A DNA stretch of 64,000 nucleotides from Vanrija pseudolonga (lineage: Eukaryota; Basidiomycota; Tremellomycetes; Trichosporonales; Trichosporonaceae). The first letter of the stretch is position 1, and every line of letters starts with the position of its first letter. Below are positions 51,332-61,296 of the stretch, in pieces. A program made the position numbers and the translations under genes. The stretch is from NCBI RefSeq assembly GCF_020906515.1, contig NC_085852.1, positions 2,356,001 to 2,420,000 on the forward strand. Reading direction: 5' to 3'. Below the pieces are notes generated by a model that saw only the letters and a program-made list of their open reading frames with translations, was not told the origin of the DNA and made no database searches.

Positions 51332-52438
51332 CGACCACGACGCACACGATCACATGCCACGCGCGCCTGAACGTCCAGGTGTGCCACTCGCGCTCGGCGG
51401 GTCTGTGGCCTGCGCGGTGTGCCGAGGGGCCGGCGTTGCTCCTGCCCGCGCCGGCGGCGTCCAAGGCGATCCCGCGCGAGGGCGGCTCGGTCGAGATCAA
51501 GTGGGACAGCGTGAGTGCGACTGTCTCCCTCACCCCGCTCACGCCAGGACGACGAGCTCGGCGATATCCTGCGCACGCTCAACCTCGTCCCCGTCCGCTC
51601 GCTGTCCATCCTCCGGCTGCACCCGTCCTCGACGTACGCGAGCGTGCTGACCCACCTGCTCTCGACGCTGTGCGTGCGCAGCCTGCGCACCTTCCCCGAG
51701 CTCGAGGACACGCCCGTGCCGAGCTCGTGCGTGCCCGCCTTGGCGGGGTTTCTGTCCTCCCCCCGCTCCACGGGACTGGAGTACCTCGCGCTCGTGCCGG
51801 CGCGGTGGACCCTGGCCGACCGCGAGGCTGTCGTGTCCGCAATAGAGAACAACCCGCGCTCGACGCTCCAGACGCTCGTGCTCCTCGCCGACGCGACGAT
51901 ACAGGGCTCGACGCTGGCTACGCCGGTCGCCTTCGGCTCCGAGTCGCACGTCACGCGCTGGGGCGACGCGTCGGAGCGCGCGCGGCAGAACGCGCGGCTG
52001 GAATGGAGCATGGCAAGGAGTATCTGGGCGCGCAGGGCCGTCGGCGAGGCGGCTATGGCTGTGCTCGTGCCTGCGCGGACCATCCTGCGAGCGCGCAAGC
52101 GCGAGCCCGACGAGTCGCGAGGTGGGGAGCCTACGCGCGCCACGACGTCCATCCTCGACCTCCCGCTGGAAATCACATACGCGATCCTCGAGGCCTGCGC
52201 CCCGCCAAACGTGCTCAGCGACGCGCAGCACGCGCGCCTGTTTGCGCACGCGAGCGACGAGACCGCGCTCCGCCTGCTCGTGCGCGTGCTCGCCGACGCC
52301 GTCGTGCCGGAGAGCAAGCTCTACACGTGGCGCCGCGCGATGGAGACTTGGCTGGCGGACGGGGGGTTTACGTGGGACCACGGGGTGGTGTTTCCTGTGG
52401 GTGGCGTGGCTAAGGCCGTAGAGGAGCGCTCGGTGTAG
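51328..52438 (+). CDS. LRR-like / F-box-like family protein (L2)
   Basis: Exons 51328-51510 and 51548-52438, 357 aa. N-terminal exon with a C2-like hydrophilic start and the joint K-W-D-S, parallel to R-W-S-S in L1. Then LRR-like repeats (residues about 62-175; DDELGDILRTL, VRSLSILRLHPS, LRTFPELEDTPV, GLEYLALVPA, LQTLVLLAD). The C-terminal module (about 262-335): ILDLPLEITYAILEAC, then A-Q-H-A-R-L-F-A-H-A-S-D, then W-R-R-A-M-E-T-W-L-A-D-G-G-F. Shorter than its relatives because the middle low-complexity part is missing. The tail is short. It shares the LALVPA and PAR block with L1 and L3-L5 (P-A-R-x-I-L-R). Confidence 0.65.
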
Positions 52439-52844
52439 TAGGCAGGCCGTAGTTGTATCTGTGTGTTGTATGAAGCGATCACGACCAGCGTCCGTGCCCT
52501 TGTGGCAGCCACCCGACGACGCGGACACACCCCGCGCAGAGTACCGCCGGCCCCGCACACCCGACAGCGTAGCCGACGCGCGGCATACATAGCTGCGCAA
52601 AGCACAATAATAGCGCACGCAGCGCAGCGGCCTTGGTCAGCGGGGCGGGCTCGCCGAGCTGGCAGCAGCCTCGGTGTGGACTGGCCGACGGGCACGACGG
52701 CACGGTGCAATCCGATGATGTCAGGAACGAGCCGCGGCTGGTTGGGTGGAGGTGGTGGAGGCAGCTGGCTGCCTCGGCGAGGTGGATCTGTGGAGGTTGT
52801 TCATGGCGTGCTAAGTTTGGATGCAAGCGAGGTGCTGGGGTGGG
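52439..52844. other. Spacer before the SDR gene
   Basis: 406 bp, GC-rich, no gene. gtggaggtggtggaggcagc-like G-rich repeats near 52747-52800. The promoter lies at the right end. Confidence 0.5.
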
Positions 52845-52851
52845 TATATAT
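52845..52851 (+). promoter_or_regulatory. TATA box of the SDR gene
   Basis: TATATAT, 69 bp before the ATG at 52914. Confidence 0.6.
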
Positions 52852-52913
52852 GCTGGGTGGGCTGTCGAGGGCATGCTATGTTCCCCAGCTCGACTTACTC
52901 GCATCCATACACC

Positions 52914-54022
52914 ATGAGCGCCGGAGACAAGTTTACCAAGGACACCACCGCGCAGGAGGTCGCCGAGACGTTTGGCGACCGCATCAAGGGACGTTATGGT
53001 GAGTCCCTGCCGCTCGGCCAAGGCTGACGCCTAGTCGTGGTCACTGGCACGTCGCCTGGCGGACTGGGATACGAGACTGCGCGCGCCATCGCGACGCAGG
53101 GACCCAAGCTGCTCGTGCTCGCGGCGCGCGACCAGGCCAAGTGAGTCGTCAGGCCGGCGGTCGTCCCCGGCCCGCGTGCCGCCTAACAGGGCTCGACGCT
53201 GACCCACCCCCCCGCAGGCTCGACGCAGCCAAGGCCGACATCCTCAAGGAGACGCCCTCGGCCAACATTGCCACCGTCATCCTCGACCTCGACTCCCAGG
53301 CGCAGGTGCGCAAGGCGGCCGCGGACATCGCGGCGCTCGGCGACCCCGACGTGCTCATCAACAACGCGGCCATCATGATGAACCCGTACGGCAAGACGAG
53401 CGACGGGCTCGAGTCGCAGTTCGGCACCAACTATGTCGGCCCGTGGCTGCTCACCGCGCTGCTCCTGCCCTCGATCCTGAAGACGCCTAGCCCGCGCGTG
53501 GTTGTGGTGTCGTCGGCGGGCCACCGCTCGTCGGATATCCGCTGGGACGACCTCGGATTCTCCGAGGGCAAGGAGTACGAGAAGCGCGCGGCGTACGGAC
53601 AGAGCAAGACGGGTAACATCCTGCACGCGCTCGCTCTGTCCGAGAAGTACGGCGACAAGGGCCTCGTCGCCGTGTCGCTCCACCCCGGCGTCATCATGAC
53701 CAACCTCTCTCGTCATCTCACGCAGGAGGACTTCAGCGCCTTCTCGGCCTTCTGGAACGAGGATGGGTCCCCCAAGCCAGGCCTCTTCAAGAGCATTCCC
53801 CAGGGAGCCGCGACGACGGTCACGGCCGCCTTCGACCCCCGCTGGGAGAAGCACAACGGTGTCTACCTCGTCGACTCACAGATCGCGCCCGATCTCCCCA
53901 CGACTGGCGGTGAGGATCTCCTCGTTGGTGGAATGGGCTACATCCTGCCATATGCCAAGGACAAGAAGGCCGCGCTGAGGCTTTGGGACCTCACCAACAA
54001 GATTACCGGCGAGAACTTCTGA
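52914..54022 (+). CDS. Short-chain dehydrogenase/reductase (retinol dehydrogenase/WWOX-like)
   Basis: Exons 52914-52998, 53035-53140, 53218-54022; 331 aa. Classical extended SDR features: cofactor loop T-G-T-S-P-G-G-L-G (residues about 33-41), D-L-D-S-Q, N-N-A-A-I-M, the serine strand V-V-V-V-S-S-A-G-H-R and the catalytic Y-G-Q-S-K. The acidic residue at the end of strand 2 is not evident where A-A-R-D lies, which favours NADP(H). Fungal relatives act on steroid, retinoid-like or xenobiotic carbonyls; the substrate is unknown. It sits alone between members of the LRR/F-box-like family. Confidence 0.85.
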
Positions 54023-54174
54023 GCGAAAGCGAACCTGTAGGCGAACGCGGAGACGTAGTTGGATATATGATTGATGCAGTTACATGTGAAGCAACTTGAA
54101 TGTGCGAGCAAGTGGGAACGAAGTGAACTCACAAATTATACGGTGAACAATCTCTGTCAAGCCGGACCCTAAAC

Positions 54175-55731
54175 CTACTCTTCATACCATATCCCCCCAG
54201 CATCAAACCACTCCTTCATCCCCGCCCGCCAGCTCCGGTCCTCCGTCACGTACTCCCCGAGCTGGGCCACAAGGCACTTCAACGCCTCGGCATCGCCAGC
54301 ATGCTCAAACAGACGGTGCCACTGGCGTAGCGTGAGCTGTGCCGGGTGGTCGGACGCCTGAACGAGGATCTCGAATAGCACTTCGTAGGGCAGGTCGAGG
54401 ATCGATAGGTTTCGAGATCGTGGACGGGCCTTGAGCTGGGGGAGGAAGAAGGAGAGTAGGGTTCTTGCTGTGCTTGGCCTGACCGGTTTGGCCACCGGCT
54501 CTAATCTCGGTTCCGATACCTTGTCTGCGGCTGCCGCAGCAAGGATTGTCGACGATAGTCTCCTGGAGAGGCCTGCATTGGGCTTGGGCGTTAATGCCGA
54601 CGCCGACGGAGCGGAGGAAGACTCGGTAGACGGCGCCGCGAGATTGCTAATGGTCGAGGAGAGTCTCCTGGAGATTGGGGGTGGAGTTTGCTTGGCCGAC
54701 GTGACTTGCGCCTGTGCCGGTGGCGTCGACCGCCAGAATGATGACACCCTGTAGCTCAGCCGCCTCGGCAATGGTCCAGGCGGCTGTAGAGATTCACTCT
54801 TTGGTGGTGGCATTGCGGGCGCAGTGACCTTCCCAGCTTCCGCCGTGGCCTGGCCCACCGTCATTGTCGCCGTCTCCGGGGCTGTCTCGGTTGTCGTTGC
54901 GGTGGCCGTGGGTGTCTCCTTCTCGGCTGACCCTGGCAGTGGCTCCACCTTCCCTGCAGTCGGCTTCCGGCCCCGCAAGATGACTCTCGCAGGCCCCAGA
55001 CCCCGCAGTGCCGCCTTCCACACACACTCTGCGATCTTGCCATTACGCAACAGTTCGCGGTCGATGTCGTGGTAGATCGGCGTGTAGCCGTACCCCCTTT
55101 CCATCCACCTGCCCTGTAGGCGTACGTGCGGGGCGGCGGGGAGCCCCATGGGCGGGCTGTCGGGCATGATCTCGAGCGTGCGCAGCGTGTAGTTGGCCTT
55201 GACGATTGGGATGAGGGACGACCGAAGCTCGAGCGCGATGTCCTCCCCGTTGATAGTCAGGTGTCGGAGCCCGTGGCTGCGCCGCCTGGCGAGGTACCCT
55301 GCCAGTGCTGAGATGACGGGCACTTGGGCCGGAAACTTCCTCGTCCTAATCCCCAGGGTTCTCATAGTGGGGATGTTGAGCTTGTCGATAAAGTATGCTA
55401 TGAGAAGGGTGGCTTGTGGCTCGTCGTGGTCAACATCGCGCAGGATGATTGTTGTGATCGGGAAGCGCTGCAGCGCGCCAAGGACGTCGTCCAGCTCGGC
55501 ACGGGTTGACCATGTGATGGAGTATCGCCTTGGGCTATAGGGGAACCAGAGGTCGCGAAGTGAAATCGTCTTGGACCACGCCTCGAACGCTTGGGTGTCT
55601 GCTGGCACGTCTGTCGGCGCCCACTTCATCCCCGTCTCGAAGGCGAGGTCGAGGACAAAGGAACCTTGACTCGGGACGTCTGTGGTAAATCAGTCTCGCG
55701 CCATGTACACCATCTCACCTCCGTCGTCCAT
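54175..55731 (-). CDS. LRR-like / F-box-like family protein (L3)
   Basis: Exons 55731-55719 and 55679-54175, 505 aa. The tiny first exon (MDDG) is inferred from a perfect GTGAGA donor and a phase match. LRR-like part at about 60-200 (ITTIILRDVD, MRTLGIRTR, LRHLTINGED, LRTLEIMPDS), the family block W-K-A-A-L-R-G-L-G-P-A-R-V-I-L-R-G-R, a long P/S/T/A-rich middle with repeated RRLSS(T/R) blocks, and the C-terminal module at about 425-500: ILDLPYEVLFEILVQAS, R-Q-W-H-R-L-F-E-H-A-G-D, W-R-A-G-M-K-E-W-F-D-A-G-G-I-W-Y. It is the only family member on the minus strand, tail-to-tail with the SDR gene. Confidence 0.65.
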
Positions 55732-56170
55732 GCTGAATGGCGACGACGTTGTTTAAACGAGACAAAGAGACAAAGGAAGAAGAAGATGGGTGCAATGCGA
55801 TGCAGCGTGTGCTTCGATCCGCGTCACTCGGTCACTGCTGGACCGCGAAAGTGGAGGAAGGCACGACCCGCCTTTTGGTGGGGCGACCGTGGGAAACTTG
55901 ACTTGGGGGTTCCGGGTAGTGTCTGTTCCGATGTGTTGGGCGGGCCACTCACTGCCTGCTGCTGTTCCGACAAGCGTGTGTCCTCGTGCTCCCCTCCCCC
56001 CCTTCCGACTCTTGCCTATCTTATAACCCCACACCAACGAGACAAGCCGCGTCCTTGTCACCCTCTAACAACCACAATACCACACCCTATGCCGCCAATA
56101 CCTCGCGCCCCTACCGCCTCGATCCACCTCGACTAGCGCAGCACGCCTTGCCGCGCTTGCCGCTTCCGCA
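55732..56170. promoter_or_regulatory. Divergent promoter of L3 and L4
   Basis: 439 bp between the head-to-head pair. TTATAA at 56021-56026 is a possible TATA element (145 bp before the L4 ATG). A C/A-rich leader with ccacacc words precedes L4. Confidence 0.5.
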
Positions 56171-57578
56171 ATGGCTGAGCTTCCTCCAGCGTACGACATG
56201 GACGTGGAGGATGAGGGGCTCAACTCCTCACCTTCCTTTCTTTACCTGGAAAGTATAGGCCTGACTGGAAAGGCGGGCGGTGAGCATGAAGGCCTTGTAC
56301 CCCCCTGCTTGCGTCGAGGCGGCGGCATAGGCCAGCAGGCGCTGACAGTCATGCAACAGCTCTGCAGATTCTCACCAAGATCCAACCACAATGCAAATTC
56401 CTCTTCCTCTGGAATAACAACCTCGGATCGATCGGCGTAGAGTACCTGTTTGAAGGCTTGGAACGCATTCGAGCTTCACATGCCCGTGACCACAATCCGT
56501 TTGGGCTCAACACTGTCCGCATAGGGAAGAACAACTTGCGCGACGAGGGCGTGTTTGAAGTTCTTGGATATGCCGTGAATGACACGTCGCTTGAGACTCT
56601 AAATATCGACGAAAACGGGGCCGAGGTGGGTGCCGGTGGCTCGAGGGAGCCAAAGTGGATCTGACCATTCTCCAGCTGGCAGACGCTGTTGGGTTCGTTG
56701 AGCTGCTCAATGCGACAACCATCAGCTCAATGCGCTTGGACCGGAACCCACTTCGAACAAAGTCGGTTATCACACTCTTCGAAGGTATTTTGTCCAAGGT
56801 CACGTCGCTGGGCCTCGTTGGGTGTCGCATTCAGCCACAATGTGTGCCCTCGATCGTCGCCTACTTCGAGTCCCCGCGCTCTTGGCGTCTCAGATCTCTC
56901 ACCATCATGAACAACTCCATGGGACGAGAAGGCATTGCCGCAATACTCGCGGCCATTGAGAGGACGAACTTTAGCCTCGAGGAGATCTGGGTGGGTGGCA
57001 ATGCCGAGGACCCACAGCCCCCGTTCTACGGGTCCGGAGAAGTGAGCCCAGAAGAGGAGGCTCGGGTCGAACGGGAGCGAGTCGATAACCATAAAGCCGA
57101 TAAGGCTGCAGACCGCTCCATCAAACGAATCCGTGTGCGCAATCAAGGGCTAGCGGCCCGCGTGCGAATGGCGGCGGCTCGAGTTATCGCCCCAGCCCGC
57201 ATTGTTCTCCATGCGATAGCTGCCAGAAGTGACGAGATGAGCGATAGCCCTTCAACCGGCGAGGCCGGCACATTCCGCCTGCTTGATCTTCCACGCGAGC
57301 TGCAACTCGACATCGTCCGCCACTGCTCTCGAGACGGCACTGCGTTCAGCCAAGCGCAATGGCTCCGAATCCTCGCCCATGCCGAGGATCGGGGCTCCAT
57401 CACCCGCATGGCCAGCAAGCTGCGCGAGATGACGATTCAGTGCGAACGGGACCTGGAGAACAATAACGGTATGGACTCGGACGACTCCAACCGCTTCTAC
57501 AACGAACCCCTCATGGAGACACTTTATTTTTGGCGCGAACAAGTGGGGTGCGTGATGTGGGAGCGCGACCTGCCATGA
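56171..57578 (+). CDS. LRR (RNase-inhibitor type) / F-box-like family protein (L4)
   Basis: Exons 56171-56279, 56336-56625, 56676-57578; 433 aa. The first acceptor (56335) was chosen because only that frame gives clear LRRs. RNase-inhibitor type repeats follow from residue about 50: CKFLFLWNNNLGSIG, LNTVRIGKNNLRDEG, LETLNIDENG, ISSMRLDRNPL, VTSLGLVGCRI, LRSLTIMNNSMGREG, LEEIWVGGN. Next a charged helix with P-A-R-I-V-L-H, then the C-terminal module at about 335-395 (LLDLPRELQLDIVRHCS; A-Q-W-L-R-I-L-A-H-A-E-D). The tail is longer and lacks the W-x-x-x-M-x-x-W end of L1-L3. Intron positions equal those of L5. Confidence 0.7.
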
Positions 57579-58956
57579 TCTGGCCACACGAGGATAACAG
57601 CGGTGACGCCAAGACAACTGGTCCAATCAGCGTACACAGTCGTTCATTCAGCGACGACTATCGAACAGCCGAGGCTGCGTGAAGCACATGATGATAACGA
57701 TAGGGAAGTAGGGCAACCACATCGACCCGTTTACCGCCGCAATGACCTCACAATGGGAGCCGACAGCATCCAATGGCATCAGAAGGCATCGAACGCGCGC
57801 ATGAACGCCCTGCCCCGCATTGCTTTATTGACTCCACCGCCGAAGCGCGCTGGTGTGCCAAAACTCCGGTGGATGTTTGGCTTCGCTCGCCATGAGCTGG
57901 TTATCTCGCTTCGATGGTGGTGGAGCCCGCCACTCGCAGGGTTTACCTTCGATTGCCCCCAATCTTGTCTTCGTCGGCCATGCGCAAACTGCGTCAACCA
58001 TTCCTGATGGATGTGGATGGCGAGCACCGCAAGCACACGGGCTATCATGCGACGTGCCAGTGGTCGAGATTCGGCAAGTCGTCTGCCAGACAGGTCATAC
58101 GAGCTCGCGATCAAGATCAAGTTCCCCAAACATGGATCTCCTCGCTGTCACACGACGTCGCGATCTGTTCATCGACCCAACAGCGGACATAGCGGCTACA
58201 GGCGGACAAGCCCCACTTTCAACAGCATGGCAAACGAACCACGAACCGACGGCAAACAGGGCGGATAAAGGATCTCGGCCACCCCGTCATTCCTCATATC
58301 GATTGGCGCTTTTGCGCTAGGACTGCTCGCGTCGACCCTTCGTCCCCTCGTGCTCCACGGCAATCACCTTCCTTCCAGCGGATGGCGCGCTCCTTTGCAT
58401 CGACTCCTATGTTGACTGCCCACGACGGGGCAAGGCATCGAGACAGAGGCAGACAAATTAACTCACGTGATATTATTTACGTCACCCCCCACCGCACAGT
58501 GGCTGCACTGGCTCTGAGCTTTGACTTTGGCTCCACTGAAAACAAACAAATTCAAGCCACGGTTGAATCGCGGTCAACGGCGGTAACGGCTCCACGGCCA
58601 TTGCGCGAGGACCCGACCAGTGACGTGCTAGTGACGTTGCGACGACGTGACGCCTCGCCAGACCAGAAATTGTTGAATCGTGCGACCAACCCCTCGCCCG
58701 TCGACCCCTGGCTAGGCCACAACACAAGTATGCATGCCCGACTCGAGTCTGGATCAACGCGTCTTGTCTACATCTCTCTCACTTGAACGTAACAATCGTC
58801 TTGCAGGGTTGAACGGGGTCTAGAATCAGTGAATCTGGCTATCGTCGCCACTCCGTCTCGCTATCTTCGTCTGCGTCGCCAGTCGATCGCCGACCAACTG
58901 TCCACGCCACCACATCAGGCTCCACCCACGCATCCCCACTCCCCGTCACCAGTACG
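57579..58956. other. Long spacer between L4 and L5
   Basis: 1.38 kb without a gene I can support. An AT-richer stretch around 58450-58570 stands out from its GC-rich surroundings. Short open frames show no homology to the families here. The right end is the L5 promoter and leader. Confidence 0.5.
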
Positions 58957-60447
58957 ATGAGTCTTCCCACTCAGGACAACAACCCTACCATCCTGTCATT
59001 CGTCGGCCGCAACTTGGTCGGCGTCGCTGGTGGTGAGTGTGGATGTGGCGACGCGTCGGTCAATAGGAGCGAGCGCGTGCGCCCGACCACCGAGCAACGA
59101 GCGACCTGACACACGTTTGCAGCCAACCGAATCCTCCAACAGGTCACCCTCGAGAAGGAGCACCTCGAAGCCCCCCTGAACGCTCTGGGCAACGCTGGCG
59201 CTGTAGCCCTGGTGCGCGGACTCGAGGCCAAACGGTTGCTGTTCTCCAACGACGTGCCTACCAAGCAATGGGGCCTGGTCCAGATAAACGTGGCCGACAA
59301 TGATATCGGTGACGAAGGCCTCCTCACTGCCATCAAGTACGCCAGTGAAGACCACAAGCTGCGCATGATGTACGTGCAATCGAACAAGATTACTGTAAGT
59401 TGTTTCGGAGTGTTGTCGCAATTGGGCGAAATGATAACAGAGTATTAGCTCGGTGGTGGCGTCGACGAGTTTGTGGAGCATCTGGACCGCTCGCACCTGA
59501 ATGTCCTCGTTCTTGCCAACAACGTCTTACTCTCGACAGCAGCCGTCAAGCTATTCGAAACCCTGAATGCGCCGCATCTGCACAACCTTTGCTTGGCATC
59601 ATGTCGTCTTGTGCCGTCGTGTGCCCCGGCTATCGCCGAGTTCCTGCTGTCGCCTCGCGCCAAGAACTTGCGCGAACTCCAGCTCCAGGAGAACTACCTC
59701 GGTCGTGAGGGCATGAAGATGATCATCGACGCGATCGCCAGGGGCAACTTTACTCTTGAGAAAGTGTCACTGTACGAGAACAACAGGGACGAGCCTGAGG
59801 AGGTCGAGGGCGGTGACGAGGTCCCGGTACCACAACCGGTTCCATTCGTCGCACAACCAATCCAGCAAACAGCACTAGCAGTGCCTCCCCAAGGGGATGC
59901 AGGAGCGGCACCGGCGAATGCCAACGCCAACGCCCCTACAGATGAACCCGCCCCCCGCCGTCGCGAGTCGTACGTGCTCAACACGTTCTCAGAGCACGAA
60001 ACCTTCGACCCTCTCCTTCGCCGGCTCCAGGGGCTTCTGTACCGGAACAACAACCTGGCGGACCGTGTGCGTGAAGCTGCGGCCCGCTCCATCGTTCCTG
60101 CACGCGTAATCATTCACGGTCGCACGCCCACGGTATCGGAGGCGGCGACGATGCGAAACCCTGTCGGCAGCCCCGAGCCATTCCCTCTGCTTTCGCTCCC
60201 TCCGGAAGTGCGGCTCTTGGTAGCTCGCTACGCCTCTTTGGATGCCGCAGCCCTGAGTCACTCGCAATGGGCGCGGATCGTCAAGCACGCCTCGGACCGC
60301 AGCACGATTGCCGACACGGCTCGGCTGATTAGCGAGGCGCAGTGGACGGCCAAACTCAAGACAAGGAGCCGAACAGGTTGCGCTCTGGACGTTTGGTGCA
60401 CACGGCTCGAGTGCAACAAGTGGGAGCTTGACCGTCCTGTGCGATAA
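58957..60447 (+). CDS. LRR (RNase-inhibitor type) / F-box-like family protein (L5)
   Basis: Exons 58957-59032, 59123-59394, 59449-60447; 448 aa. Repeats: VQINVADNDIGDEG, LRMMYVQSNKIT (intron), LNVLVLANNVLL, LHNLCLASCRLV, LRELQLQENYLGREG, LEKVSLYENN: the LxxLxLxxNxL rhythm with 27-29 residue spacing typical of RNI-like LRRs. A P/A/Q-rich linker (about 245-315) follows, then P-A-R-V-I-I-H-G-R and the C-terminal module (about 362-420: LLSLPPEVRLLVARYAS; S-Q-W-A-R-I-V-K-H-A-S-D). Best LRR pattern of the five. Such LRR surfaces bind proteins; with an F-box-like part it could be a substrate receptor, but no partner is visible here. Confidence 0.7.
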
Positions 60448-61296
60448 GTCGCGGCGGTCGGGCTCGAGCGGGTCGAGGAAGTCGAGCGACTCGAGCAACA
60501 GCTCGCCCTCGCCTCGACCGCCTCGCCAATCAAGTTGTATATGCCTCCACTTCTCTGTGTTTATGTGCTTTTCCCGTCGCTTGGTCATAGAGCGGATGTA
60601 TAGATGGAACCGATAAGGACAGGGGTTGGTGCGAAGAGGCTGGAAATAGGGGCCAAGAGGGAAAATAGGAGGGAGGGTGCGCCGCCGCGACGCGCCGACG
60701 GAAGAGGGCCTTTGAGCGGCGAGGGCGGGTGGGTCGGGCGAGTATGGCGAGGTTGTGGGAACGGACACGTCGTGACGAAGCATGACGCGGCGACGCGACG
60801 CGACGCGAAGAAGGGAGGGACGGCAAGCGAGGCGGACGCGTCGGAGACGCGCCAGGTGTGCCAGGCGCGGAGGTGCATGGCCGTCTGGGACGGCGAGGTG
60901 ACAGCGCGATCGGTGTCGGCCAAGTGCGAGGACGCCGATGATGATGATGCCAAGGTGCCGAAAGCTGGCTGGCCGGCGGCAACCGCTCCGCTGGCGCCCT
61001 GGATCTGCCATGTGGCCGAGACGACGACAACAACAATGCGGCGCGCTCCGCAACCTCGCTGCTCCCTGACGGACATGTGCACCGCTGCATCGTCGTGACC
61101 AACACTCGCCGAGCATAAGGAATATGGCGACCGCGGCATAAGGAATACGGTGTGATGACGACTGGGATAAGGAATCGCGCGCGGCGTGGCGTGACCGCTG
61201 CGCAGAGATATCGGAATATGCTCAGCTCGGGGTGGTTATCAGCGAGTCCGCCGCCGCGACCTTGCCTCGTAACCCCCGCCGCCCCACCCACCCACG
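60448..61296. promoter_or_regulatory. Spacer with ATAAGGAAT motif repeats upstream of the CHR transporter
   Basis: 849 bp, no gene. Three copies of ATAAGGAAT with variable flanks occur at 61115-61123, 61138-61146 and 61167-61175, within 180 bp of the transporter ATG, and a related tatcggaatatg follows at 61209. GCGACGCGACGCGACGCG-type repeats lie at about 60785-60805. Confidence 0.5.
61115..61175 (+). repeat. Three ATAAGGAAT motif copies
   Basis: Start positions 61115, 61138 and 61167, spaced 23 and 29 bp. A spaced repeat of one word before a gene suggests a transcription-factor array rather than slippage. Confidence 0.55.

Noticed and set aside
51539-52618. 359-codon open frame antisense to L2
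   Set aside because: L2 shares motifs and introns with its paralogues; the antisense frame does not.
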